64,000 nt of DNA from Streptomyces cacaoi (lineage in GTDB: Bacteria; Actinomycetota; Actinomycetes; Streptomycetales; Streptomycetaceae): assembly GCF_006539165.1 (NCBI RefSeq), contig NZ_BJMM01000033.1, forward strand, positions 1 to 64,000, written 5' to 3'. Each line of letters begins with the position of its first letter. The stretch's first letter is position 1. The notes under the pieces are model-generated. The model saw only the letters and a list, made by a program, of their open reading frames with translations. It was not told the DNA's origin and did not search any database. Positions 1-9,600 of the stretch are shown here, piece by piece. A program made the translations under genes and the position numbers.

Positions 1-19
1 CCCCCCCCCCCGCCGGTGA

Positions 20-1054
20 TCAGTCGTCGTCGGTGATCAGGCGCAGATAGTCCGGGAGCGGCGGGATCTCGTCGTCCGCCGCGCGCAGGCTGAGCACCTC
101 GCCGTCCCGCCCCTCCTCGGTGAAGCCACCGAGCCGGTAGGCGATGTACATCATGCGGTTGCGGTCCGTGCGCACGAAGTCGGCGTACAGCGGCCGTCCG
201 GCGGCGCGTGCCGTGCGGCGCAGATGGTTCACCATGATGGCGCCCACACCGCGGGACATCACCCGGCAGGACATCAGCAGCAGCCGCACCGTCCACGCCT
301 CGGCGCCGGTCTCCACCAGGGCCAGGCCGATGACGCCGTACGGGCCGAAGCGGTCGGTGAGTTCGGCCACCAGGAGCTGATGGGTGGAGGAGGTGCGCAG
401 CGCGTCGAGTTCGGCGTAGGAGTACGTCCGGCCGGTCGCGTTGAGCTGGTGGGTGCGTACCGTCAGCTCCTCGGCGCGGCGCAGATCCGACTCCCGGGCC
501 GGGGTGATGCGCAGACACATCTCCAGCGACGCCAGGAAGCTCTCCTGGGGCCCCTCGAACTCCTCCTCGGCCTCCTTGCGCCGGGCCGCCGCCTGGTACA
601 GCCGGCGCCGGCCGCGGGCCTCGGTGGTGACGAACTCGGGGTTCAGCTCCGCCCGTTCGGCCAGCTTGGGCACCTCGGTCGCGTCCAGGCACAGCACCTC
701 GGGCAGGGCGTGGCCGACCTCGGCGCGCTCGTAGGGATCGTCGTCGACGAAGACGAACGCGTCGGTCCCCAGGTTGAGTTCGGCCGCGATCTCCCGGATG
801 GCCTGGGACTTGGTGCCCCAGCCGATCCGTGGCGCGAGGAAGTACTCGGCGAGCCCCAGCTCCGTCAGCCGTGCCCAGGCGGCCTCGTGGTCGTTGCGGC
901 TGGCGACGGAGTGCAGCAGGCCACGGCCGTCCAGGGTGCGCAGGGCCTCGTGCACCCCCGGGCGCAGCGTGAGCCGGTCGCCCTCCAGCAGCACCCCGTC
1001 CCACACGGTGTTGTCCAGATCCCAGACCACGCACTTCTTCTTCTCACCGGGCAT
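20..1054 (-). CDS. FkbH-like HAD-family glyceryl-ACP synthase
   Basis: FkbH-type enzymes take the glyceryl group of 1,3-bisphosphoglycerate, remove its phosphate and place it on a dedicated carrier protein. This is the first step to hydroxymalonyl- or methoxymalonyl-ACP extender units. The 344-residue protein starts with a HAD motif I (D12-L-D14-N-T) and has a second acidic cluster, FVDDDPYE, near residue 101. Its C-terminal half fits the GNAT-like part of the FkbH family. The start overlaps the stop of the upstream acyl-CoA dehydrogenase gene by 11 bp, so the two are probably translationally coupled. It is the last gene of the leftward polyketide unit visible here, and only a C-rich run lies beyond it. 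Confidence 0.88.
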   Translation of the reverse strand: MPGEKKKCVVWDLDNTVWDGVLLEGDRLTLRPGVHEALRTLDGRGLLHSVASRNDHEAAWARLTELGLAEYFLAPRIGWGTKSQAIREIAAELNLGTDAFVFVDDDPYERAEVGHALPEVLCLDATEVPKLAERAELNPEFVTTEARGRRRLYQAAARRKEAEEEFEGPQESFLASLEMCLRITPARESDLRRAEELTVRTHQLNATGRTYSYAELDALRTSSTHQLLVAELTDRFGPYGVIGLALVETGAEAWTVRLLLMSCRVMSRGVGAIMVNHLRRTARAAGRPLYADFVRTDRNRMMYIAYRLGGFTEEGRDGEVLSLRAADDEIPPLPDYLRLITDDD

Positions 1055-2303
1055 CGTCGTGCGCTCCCCTGTTCTCGGACGGGACCGGCCCTTTGGCGGG
1101 TCCGGCCAGTTCCCGGACCACCGACTGCGCGATCACCGTCTGCTGGATCTCGGTGGTGCCTTCGATGATCTCCATGACCTTCGCGTCCCGCAGCAGCCGC
1201 TGCACCGGGGAATCGGGGCCGCAGCCGTGTGCGCCGTGCACCTGGACGGCGTCCGCGGCAGCCCGGAACGCGCTGCGCGCCGCCGCGTACTTGGCCGCCC
1301 ACACCGCTTCGACGGCCTGCGGATCGCGGCTGCCGAGGAGGCGCCCGGCACGCAGGCACATCAGCCGGGCCGCGCCGGTGCCCACGGCCATCTCCGTCAA
1401 CAGCCGCTGCACCAGCTGGTGCTGGGCCAGTGGCCGGTCGAACTGGCGGCGGGTGGCGGCGTGCCGGGCGGCGGCCTCGACACAGGCCCGCCCCAGCCCC
1501 GCGCTGCCCCAGGCGACGCTGTAGCGGCCGGTCTCCAGGGCGTCGGCCGCCACGGCGTTCAGCCCGAACCCGACGCGGCCCACCAGGGCTTCCGCCGGGA
1601 CCTCGCACCCGTCCAGGTCGACGTGCCCGGTCATCGCGGCCCGGGTGCCGAGCATGCCCGTGACCGGCTCGACGGTGCAGCCCGGGGTGTCCCGCTCCAC
1701 CAGGAACGCCGCCGGCCCGCCGGGGCACCGGGCGAAGACCAGGAACACGTCGGCGAACTGCCCGCAGGTGATCCAGCGTTTGCCGCCGGTCAGCCGGTAG
1801 CCGCCGGAGGTCTCCTCGGCGGTGGCGCGCAGGCCCGCGACGTCGGAGCCCGCCTCGGGTTCGGTCAGTGCGAAGGCGCCGACGGCCGTGCCGCGGGCCA
1901 GCGCGGGCAGCCAGCGGTCCCGCAGGGCACGGCTCCCCCAGCGCAGGACGGCCCGGGCCACCATGCTGTGCACGGTCAGCAGGCTCCGCACGGACGAACA
2001 GGCGTGCCCCAGTGCCTCGTTGAGGAGGCCGAACGTCACCGCGTCGAGGCCGGAGCCGCCCTGGTCGGCGGGGACCACGGCGCCGAGGTGGCCGCTGTCG
2101 GCGAGGGCGCGCACCACCTCGCCCGGCAGCCGCTCCTCCCGGTCCCAGCGGTCGGCGTACGGCGCGACCACGCGGGCGGCGAAGTCCGCGAACCCGGCCT
2201 GCGCCGCCCGCTGTTCCCCGGTCAGCTCCAGCCCCTCCGTCCAGGGAGCGGGCGCGGCCGGCCCCGAACCGTTCCGGGTGCCGGGCGGCCCGGGCGCCGT
2301 CAC
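1044..2303 (-). CDS. Acyl-CoA/acyl-ACP dehydrogenase (FkbI-like)
   Basis: A 419-residue member of the acyl-CoA dehydrogenase family, with the usual N-terminal helical, middle beta and C-terminal helical parts. Near the C-terminus it has the signature IIEGTTEIQ, which carries the glutamate expected for the catalytic base. In hydroxymalonyl-ACP pathways the FkbI homologue oxidises the ACP-bound three-carbon unit after the FkbK-type dehydrogenase has acted. That role is inferred here from the flanking FkbH-, ACP- and FkbK-like genes. Its start overlaps the stop of the carrier-protein gene by 4 bp. A general catabolic acyl-CoA dehydrogenase is unlikely in this setting. Confidence 0.85.
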   Translation of the reverse strand: MTAPGPPGTRNGSGPAAPAPWTEGLELTGEQRAAQAGFADFAARVVAPYADRWDREERLPGEVVRALADSGHLGAVVPADQGGSGLDAVTFGLLNEALGHACSSVRSLLTVHSMVARAVLRWGSRALRDRWLPALARGTAVGAFALTEPEAGSDVAGLRATAEETSGGYRLTGGKRWITCGQFADVFLVFARCPGGPAAFLVERDTPGCTVEPVTGMLGTRAAMTGHVDLDGCEVPAEALVGRVGFGLNAVAADALETGRYSVAWGSAGLGRACVEAAARHAATRRQFDRPLAQHQLVQRLLTEMAVGTGAARLMCLRAGRLLGSRDPQAVEAVWAAKYAAARSAFRAAADAVQVHGAHGCGPDSPVQRLLRDAKVMEIIEGTTEIQQTVIAQSVVRELAGPAKGPVPSENRGAHDDAR

Positions 2304-2575
2304 GGCTGCGGCGGCGCCCCGGCCGCCGCCTGTTTGCCCGCCACGAACCCGGTGAGGGCCGACACCGAGCAGAAGTTCTCCCGCCGCAGGTCCCCGTCCT
2401 CCACCTCCAGACCGAAGGTCTCCTCGACGAAGACGACGAGCTGGAGCAGGAACAGCGAGTTGACGTAGCCCGTCTCGAAGAGGTTCTCGTCGTCGCCTAT
2501 GTCGTAGCCGCTCAGATGCCGGCCCAAAAACTCCCGGATGCTCTCCCGGGCCTGCGGCTGTGAAGTGTCCGTCAC
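2300..2575 (-). CDS. Discrete acyl carrier protein (FkbJ-like)
   Basis: A small carrier protein of about 91 residues. The phosphopantetheine serine lies in GYVNSLFLLQL, a sequence typical of the carrier on which glyceryl is oxidised to hydroxymalonyl. I chose the GTG at 2575 rather than an upstream in-frame ATG at 2614, because the upstream start would put 13 codons inside a long hairpin and the GTG has a GGGAGG-type ribosome site in front. It overlaps the acyl-CoA dehydrogenase gene by 4 bp. It sits between the two dehydrogenases that would act on its cargo. Confidence 0.85.
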   Translation of the reverse strand: MTDTSQPQARESIREFLGRHLSGYDIGDDENLFETGYVNSLFLLQLVVFVEETFGLEVEDGDLRRENFCSVSALTGFVAGKQAAAGAPPQP

Positions 2576-2592
2576 TGGCTCACCGTCCTCCC

Positions 2593-2646
2593 GCCGCGCC
2601 CCGCGGCACCGCACCGTCTCGTCCGTGCGGTGCCGCGGGGCGCGGC
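2593..2646 (-). terminator. 22-bp perfect stem-loop inside the extender-unit operon
   Basis: A perfect inverted repeat: left arm 2593-2614, right arm 2625-2646, 10-nt loop. It lies just after the stop of the 3-hydroxyacyl-CoA dehydrogenase gene (2651) and before the ACP start (2575), read on the minus strand. No T-run follows. It could be an attenuator, a partial terminator or an mRNA-stabilising end that sets ACP expression apart from the upstream genes. Confidence 0.6.
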
Positions 2647-2650
2647 CGTG

Positions 2651-3628
2651 TCAGATCTGCGGGTAGGTGTAGAAGCCCTGTCCGCTCTTGCGGCCCAGCA
2701 GGCCGGCGTCGACCATGCGGCGCAGCAGCGGGCACGGGCGGTACTTGCTGTCGGCGAACTCGGCGTACAGGCCGTCGAGGGAGAGCAGCACCGTGTCGAG
2801 GCCGATGAGGTCGGCGGTCTCCAGCGGCCCCATCGGATGGCCGAAGCAGCCCTTGAAGAGCCGGTCGACGTCCTCGGCGGCCGAGACGTTCTCGTGCACG
2901 GTGAACACGGCCTCGTTGACGGTGAGCATGAGCACCCGGTTGGAGACGAAGCCGGCGGCGTCCGCCACCACCACGGCCTCCTTGCCGATGCCCGCCAGCA
3001 GTTCCCGGGCCCGGTCGAGCGTCCCGGGCGAGGTGTGGTGGCCGCGTACCACCTCGACCATCGGCTTGAGCGGCACGGGGTTCATGAAGTGCATGCCCAG
3101 GACGCGGTCGGCGCGGCCGGTGGCGGCGGCGACGCGGGTGATGGGGATGACGGAGGTGTTCACCGCGAACAGGCATCCGTCGGCGCACAGCGGGTCGAGC
3201 TTCTCGTAGACGCCCCGCTTGACCTCCCAGTCCTCCACCACGTTCTCCACCACCAGCTCCGCCTCGGCCAGCGGTGCGAGATCCCGGGTGAAGGTGATCC
3301 GCTCCAGGACGGCGGCCCGGCTCTCCCCCTCTCCCCCGGCGGCGTTCCCCGCCGGTGCGTTCCCCGCCGCGGCCGCACCCGGTGCGGCGCCCTTCGCCGC
3401 GGGCGTCTTCGCCGCTTGCGTCTTCGTCGCGGCGCCCGGGCCGGTGCTGCCGCCCGCCAGCATCCGGTGGAAGCGCAGATCCCTGCTGATGCTCCTGCGC
3501 GCCCGCTCCAGCGCCTCGTCGTGCACATCGACGAGGACGACGGGGTGTCCCGCCTGGGCGAACGTCTGGGCCACCTGGCTGCCGATGACGCCGGCGCCGA
3601 CGACCCCGATCACGGGCCGGTTGACCAC
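2651..3628 (-). CDS. 3-hydroxyacyl-CoA dehydrogenase-type enzyme (FkbK-like)
   Basis: A 325-residue NAD-dependent dehydrogenase. It opens with a Rossmann fold (GAGVIG at about residues 11-16) and contains the family segments MHFMNPVPLKPMVE and GFVSNRVL. In the methoxymalonyl/hydroxymalonyl pathway this type of enzyme oxidises the 3-hydroxyl of glyceryl-ACP to the aldehyde. An Ala/Gly-rich insertion at about residues 60-103 interrupts the Rossmann domain and is unlike a normal family member; it is probably a flexible loop. The start overlaps the end of the PKS gene by 19 bp, tying the extender-unit genes to the PKS transcript. Confidence 0.87.
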   Translation of the reverse strand: MVNRPVIGVVGAGVIGSQVAQTFAQAGHPVVLVDVHDEALERARRSISRDLRFHRMLAGGSTGPGAATKTQAAKTPAAKGAAPGAAAAGNAPAGNAAGGEGESRAAVLERITFTRDLAPLAEAELVVENVVEDWEVKRGVYEKLDPLCADGCLFAVNTSVIPITRVAAATGRADRVLGMHFMNPVPLKPMVEVVRGHHTSPGTLDRARELLAGIGKEAVVVADAAGFVSNRVLMLTVNEAVFTVHENVSAAEDVDRLFKGCFGHPMGPLETADLIGLDTVLLSLDGLYAEFADSKYRPCPLLRRMVDAGLLGRKSGQGFYTYPQI

Positions 3629-6600
3629 GGGGCTTCTCCTTCCGATCCGGTGTCACTCGTGGTGCCCGCGCCGCCGTCGGCGACGGGACCTCCTGCGTCG
3701 GCGCCGCCGGCTTCTCCGCCGTCCGGCGCGGACAGCCGCCGGGCCAGGTCGGCCACCGTCAGCGACTGGAAGAACTCGTTCATGCTCAGCCGCGCCCCGA
3801 AGTCCCCGCGCAGCCGCGCCAGCAGCTGGAGCGCGAGCAGCGAGTGCCCGCCCAGGTCGAAGAACCTGTCGTGGACGCCGACCTGTTCGATGCCGAGCAG
3901 CTGGGCCATCAGCCCCGCGAGCCGGCGCTCCGTGGTGTCCCGCGGGGCCACATAGGCGGTGCTCAGCGACGGCCGCGGATGCCGGGGCCCGGCGTCCGGA
4001 TCACCGGCGGCGGCACCGGCGGCCTCCGGCTCCTCCGCCGCGTCCCCCGCGCGGGGCCCGCCGGCCGGAAGAGCCGGGGCCGCGGTCCCGGACAGCGCCG
4101 GCGCGACCGCACCGCGCGGCGAGACCGCCACCTGGGACAGCCGGGGCGCGGCGAGCACCCGCAGGAACGCGCTGGTGCCGTCGTCCGGGTCGATGCCGCG
4201 CGCCAGATGGTCGGCGAGCGCGGCGGGGGCCCCGGGTCCCGGCGGACCGGTGCGCCGCACACCGAGGTGCGGCCGGTCCGGCCCCGCGCCGTCGGCGGAG
4301 GCGGCGGTGCGCGCGGAGCCCTCCGCGCGCCCGGGGTCCGTGGCGGCCGGGGCGCCGGCGGGAACCGCGGGCTCGGCGGGCTCGGCGGGCTCGGTGCCCG
4401 GGCCCCGGTAGGCGGTCAGATCGGGGGCCGTGCCGTCCCGCACCGACCGGAGCCGGTCGGCCAGCGCACCCGGGTCCTTCAGGACGAAGCCCTCGACGCG
4501 GGCCAGCAGCCGGCCGTCCGCGTCGAACAGGGTGATCTCCGAGGTGACGGTCTGGCCGGTGCCGGCCCGCTCGTCGCCCGCGGCGCCGGGCCCGGAGAAC
4601 CGGTGATGGCTGAACAGCCGTGCCGTCAGCGGGGCGTGGAGCCGCAGCCGCCCGTAGGCGAGCGGGATACGGAAGGTCTCGTGCAGATGGATGCCCGGGT
4701 AGGCCGCCGCGATGTCCATGAGCGCCGGGTGCAGGGCCAGCGGGCCGAGGTCGGCGGCGAACCGGTCGGGCAGCCGCAGCTCGGCGAGGCACTCGCCCTC
4801 CCCGGCCCACATCCGGTGCAGACAGCGCGAGCGCGGCCCGAAGCCCATGGGCCCGGTGGCGCCGGGCGGCGGCAGGGGGCTCATCCGGGCGAGGAGCGCG
4901 TCCAGCGCCCCGGGGCCCGGCTCCGGGACGCCGCCGTCCCCGGCCGACTCCCGTACCCGGCCGGTGGAATGGCGGACCCACGGGCCGGTGGACTCCGGCG
5001 CGCTGAGGACGTGGAAGGTGGCCGCCGGGGGCTCGGCACCGTCCGGTGTGCCGTCCCACTCCAGCACCGTCCGCACCCGCCGCGTCTCGTGCTCGCCGAG
5101 GACGACGGGGGCGTGGAAGGTGACGTCCGCGATCTCGACGGGCGTCGCGTCCCCGGTGGGGCGGCGCAGGGCGAGGGCGGCACGGACGAGTTCCAGATGG
5201 CCGGTCCCGGGGACCACCGGGTGGCCGAGCATCCGGTGTTCGTCCACCAGCCAGGTGTCGGCGGCGCTGTAGCGGGCCTCGTGGACGTCGCAGCCGGGCC
5301 GCGCGGAGGGGAGCCGGTCGCCGAGCAGCGGATGCCCGGTGGGGTGCGCTCCGGCCGGGGACGGGCCCTCGGGGGCGGACGGGGCGGACGCAACGGGCCC
5401 TGAAACAGACGGAGTTGACGTGGCCGGTGCGGCCGGGGCGGATGTGCCGGGCGCCCGGTCGGTGGTGCCGCTGCTGCCGGTGGTGCCGGTGTCCGGCGGG
5501 GACGGCTCGGCCGGGGACGGGCTCGCCGGGAGGTGGCCGGACGCCGCGGCGCGTTCGGCCATACCGATGCCCGTCCAGCCGTCCCAGTCGAGGGAGACGA
5601 CCGTTCCCGTCCCGTGCTCCTCGTCGTGGGCGGCGAGCGCGTCCAGACAGGCGCTGGCCGCACAGTAGTCGGCCTGCCCGGGCGCGCCGGTCAGACCGAG
5701 GGTGGAGGAGCACAGGGCGATGAAGGACGGGGAGAGCGGGCGCAGCGCCTCGATGAGGTGGCGGGCGCCGGCCAGCTTGGGCGCGAGGACGTCGGCGGCC
5801 ACCGAGGGGTCCTTGAACTGGATGACCCCTCCCCCGGCGACGCCCGCCGCGTGCACCGCGCCGTCCACGCCGCCGAAGTGCTTCCGCGCCTGCTCGACGG
5901 CGTCGGCGAGCTGCGCCGGGTCGGTCACGTCCGCGCGGACGACCAGCACTTCGGCGCCGGCCTCTTCGAGCGCGCGCACGGCCCGGATCCGGCGGACGGT
6001 CTCCTCGTCGGCCCCGCTTCCCGCGCCGCCGTGCTCGGCGCCGTTTCCCGTGCCGCCGTCCTCGGGCCCGCTCCCCGCGCCGCCGCCCGGACCGGGCCCG
6101 GGCACCGCGCCGCCGTCCGGTGCCTGTGCTCCGGAGGGTTCCGGCCCACCGTCCGTCCCGCCGTCCGACCCGTCCGACGCCGACACGGGCCACTCGGAGC
6201 GCGGCGGCAGCCCGGTGCGGGCCACCAGCACCAGCCGGGCCCTGAACTCCCGGGCGAGCCGGTCGGCGAGGGCGAGGCCGATGCCGCCGAGGCCGCCGGT
6301 GATGAGGTAGACGCCGCCCTCGCGCAGGGCCGGGACCTCCGCGTCCGACGCGGAACCGGGCGGGGGCAGCGCCACCGGAAGGTGGGTCAGCGCGTACCGC
6401 CGGGAGCCGCGCAGCGCGACGGCCGGTGCCGCGTCCGCGTCGGGGGCGAGGCATTCGGCGAGCACCCGGCGGGCGGACGCCTCCCGTGCCGGAGACTCCC
6501 GTGGCGAAGGCTCCCCGGCGCGCGCGTCCCGGCCGTCGCCGCCATCGCCGCCGTCGCCGCCGTGGCCGCCGTCGCCACGCCCGTCACCGCTCCCGTTCCG

Positions 6601-9600
6601 CGCCGCCGGGAGGACGAGGTCGACGCTGCGGCAGGCGACCGCCGGGTTCTCCATCGGCCAGACCCGGCACATGCCGAGCACGGCGGCCTTGTCCGGGCAG
6701 GAGGCCCCGCCGGACTGGAACGCCTGCATCCCGGAGGAGACGACGGTGACCCGGACGGGCGCGGCGTCCTGGGCCGCCTCGCCCCACGCCTGGGCGAGTC
6801 GCAGCAGCGAGACGAAGCCGCGGCGCCACACCGGTCCGGAGCCCGCGGGGTCGCCGGGCGCCGCGGGCGGTTCGGTCACGGTCCACAGATGGACGATGTG
6901 CCGGGGCGTCACCCCCGCGTCGGCCGCCTCGCGCAGCAGCCGCACCCAGCCGTCCCGGTCGTCCGGGTCGAGGAGATGATCGGCGCCACCGGAAGCGGCG
7001 GACTCCCCGGCGCCGTCGGCGCCACCGGCCCGGTCCGCTCCGGGCACGTCCCCGGCGCCCGGAGCGCAGGCGACGGTGAGCACCGGGACCTGCCGCCGCC
7101 GCAGTTCGGCCGCGAGCCGGCCGCCGACGCCGCAGTCGTCGACCAGCAGCAGCCACGGCTCCGCCGGGGACGGCGCCGGGACGGCGGGCAGCGGCGGCAG
7201 GGCCGTCCACCCGGGCGTCGTGAACCAGCCGTCGAGCCGGTCGGCGGGCGCGTCCCCGGCACCGGCGTGTGCCCGGCCGTCCGGTGCCCTGCCGCGTACG
7301 CCGTCCCGCTCCGCCGGTGCGGCGGCGTTCCCGTCTCCGGTGCGCCGGGCCGGTGCCGCTGCCGACGCCGCCGCGCCCGCGGGCGGTTCGGGCCAGTGCC
7401 GCCGCCGCTCGAACGGGTAGACGGGCAGCGGTATCCGGGCCGGGCGCTCGTGGCGGTGCACGGCCTCCCAGTCGACGGGCGCACCGGCCAGCCACAGTTC
7501 GCCCAGCGTGGTCATCAGGAAGCGGTCCTCGGGCCCGGGTTCGTGCCGCGCGGGCAGCGAGGCCAGGACCCGGACGTCCGCCGCGGCCTCCGGCGGGCGG
7601 GCCTGGAGGGCGAGGCTGCCCAGGGTGCGCCCGGGCCCGACCTCCAGGAAGACCCGCCCCGGCCGTCCCCACAGCCGGGCGGCGCCGTCCGCGAACCGGA
7701 CCGGCCGGTGGAGGTGCAGGGCCCAGTGCGCGGGGTCGCGGGCCTGCTCCGGCGTGATCCAGTCGCCGGTGACGGTGGAGACGTAGGGCAGCCGGGGCTC
7801 CCGCAGCGTGCAGGAGGCCACCACGGAGGTGAACTCCTCCAGCACCGGCTCCATCATCGGCGTGTGGAAGGCGTGGCTGGTGCGCACCGGCCGGCTCACC
7901 ACACCGTCCTCGCGCAGCCGCGCGGCGAACGCTTCGAGGGCGGGCCGGGGGCCGCCCACGACGCTCAGCCCGGGGCCGTTCAACGCGGCCAGGGACAGCT
8001 CGGGTTCGTCCGCGAGCCGGCCGGTCAGCTCCGCCTCGGCCAGCGGCACGGCGAGCATGCCGCCCGGGGGCAGCCCCGCGATCAGCCGTGCCCGCTCGGA
8101 CACCAGGCGCAGCGCGTCCTCCAGGGAGAGGACCCCGGCGAGGCAGGCGGCGGTGAACTCGCCGATGCTGTAGCCGATCAGGGCGTCGGGGACGATGCCC
8201 CAGTCCTGCCACAGCCGGGCCAGCGCGTACTCGACGGCGAAGACGGCGGGCTGTGCGAAGCGGGTGTCCGGCAGCCCGTCCTCGGCGTCCGGGTCGTGCC
8301 CGGCACGGCCGCGGCCCAGCATGCGCAGCAGATCGGGCTCGCCGTCCGGGGCGCCGCCGGGGTCCGGCCGTGCGGTGCCGGGCCGCCGCCCGGGGTAGAG
8401 GCCGGCCAGCAGACGGGTGCCCGGCCGGGTGCCCAACAGCTCGGCGCACCGGTCGAGTTCGCGCCGGAAGACGGGTTCGGTGGCGTACAGCCGCTCGGCC
8501 ATGCCGATGTGCTGGTCGCCCAGCCCGGGCAGCAGGAAGGCGACCGGCGGCGCCGGTCCTGTGCCGCCGGTGCCGACGGGTCCGGCGTCCCGGCCGGGCA
8601 GGCGGGCGGTGGCGCAGCCGGCGTCGTCGGCCAGCGCGGTCCGGGCCGCCGCGGGGGTGTCCGCGACCACCACGGCGCGGTGCGCGAAGTGCCGCCGCCC
8701 CCGGTGCAGGGTGTGTGCCGTCTCGGCGAGGCCGGGTGCTCCGGGGGCCGCCAAGTGGCCGGCCAGCCGCTCGCGTACGGCACCCAGCGCGCTCGCGCTG
8801 CGCGCGGAGAGCGTGAGCGGATGCCAGCGGCGGGGCTCGGTGCCGTCGGCGGGCGGTGCGCCGGGGTCCGGGGTGCGCGGCGCCTCCTCCAGGATCAGAT
8901 GGGCGCCGGTGCCGCCGAGTCCGAACGAGCTGACGCCGGCCCGGCGGGGCGCGTCGCCGTCGGACGGCCACGGTTCGGCGGCGACGGGAACGCGGAACGG
9001 CGAGGCGTCGAAGTCGATGGCCGGGTGCGGGGTGCGGAAGTGCGGCACCGGCGGGATGGTGCGGTGCCGCAGGGCGAGCACGGCCTTGATCAGTCCGGCG
9101 ATTCCGGCGGCGGCGTGTGCGTGCCCCATGGTGGCCTTCACCGAGCCGATCGGCCGCCGGCCGCCGGTCCAGTGCGCCTGCCGGTAGGCGCGGGTGAGGG
9201 CGTCGATCTCGATACGGTCGCCCATGGGGGTGGCGCTGCCGTGCGCCTCGACGTAGCCGACGCTGTCGGGGTGGACACCGGCCGAGGTCAGCGCGGCCTC
9301 GACGATGGCGGCCTGTCCCGCGGTGCTCGGCGCGGTGAAGCCGACCCGGCCGGCCCCGTCGTTGCCGGTCGCGGAGCCCTTGATGACGGCGCGTACGGTG
9401 TCGCCGTCGGCCAGCGCGTCGGACAGCCGCTTGAGCAGGACCAGCCCGACGCCTTCGGCGATGACCGTGCCCTGGGCGGCGGCGTCGAAGGAGCGGCAGT
9501 GGCCGTCGGGCGAGTAGATGCTCCCCTCGGGCGCGAGATAGCCGGGCCCCTCGCCGGAGCGCACCGTGACCCCGCCGGCCAGCGCGGCGCCGCACTCCCC

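Noticed and set aside
1..19. C-run at the window start as a terminator or special element
   Set aside because: It is only a short homopolymer before the first gene end; it may be an assembly edge and shows no stem.
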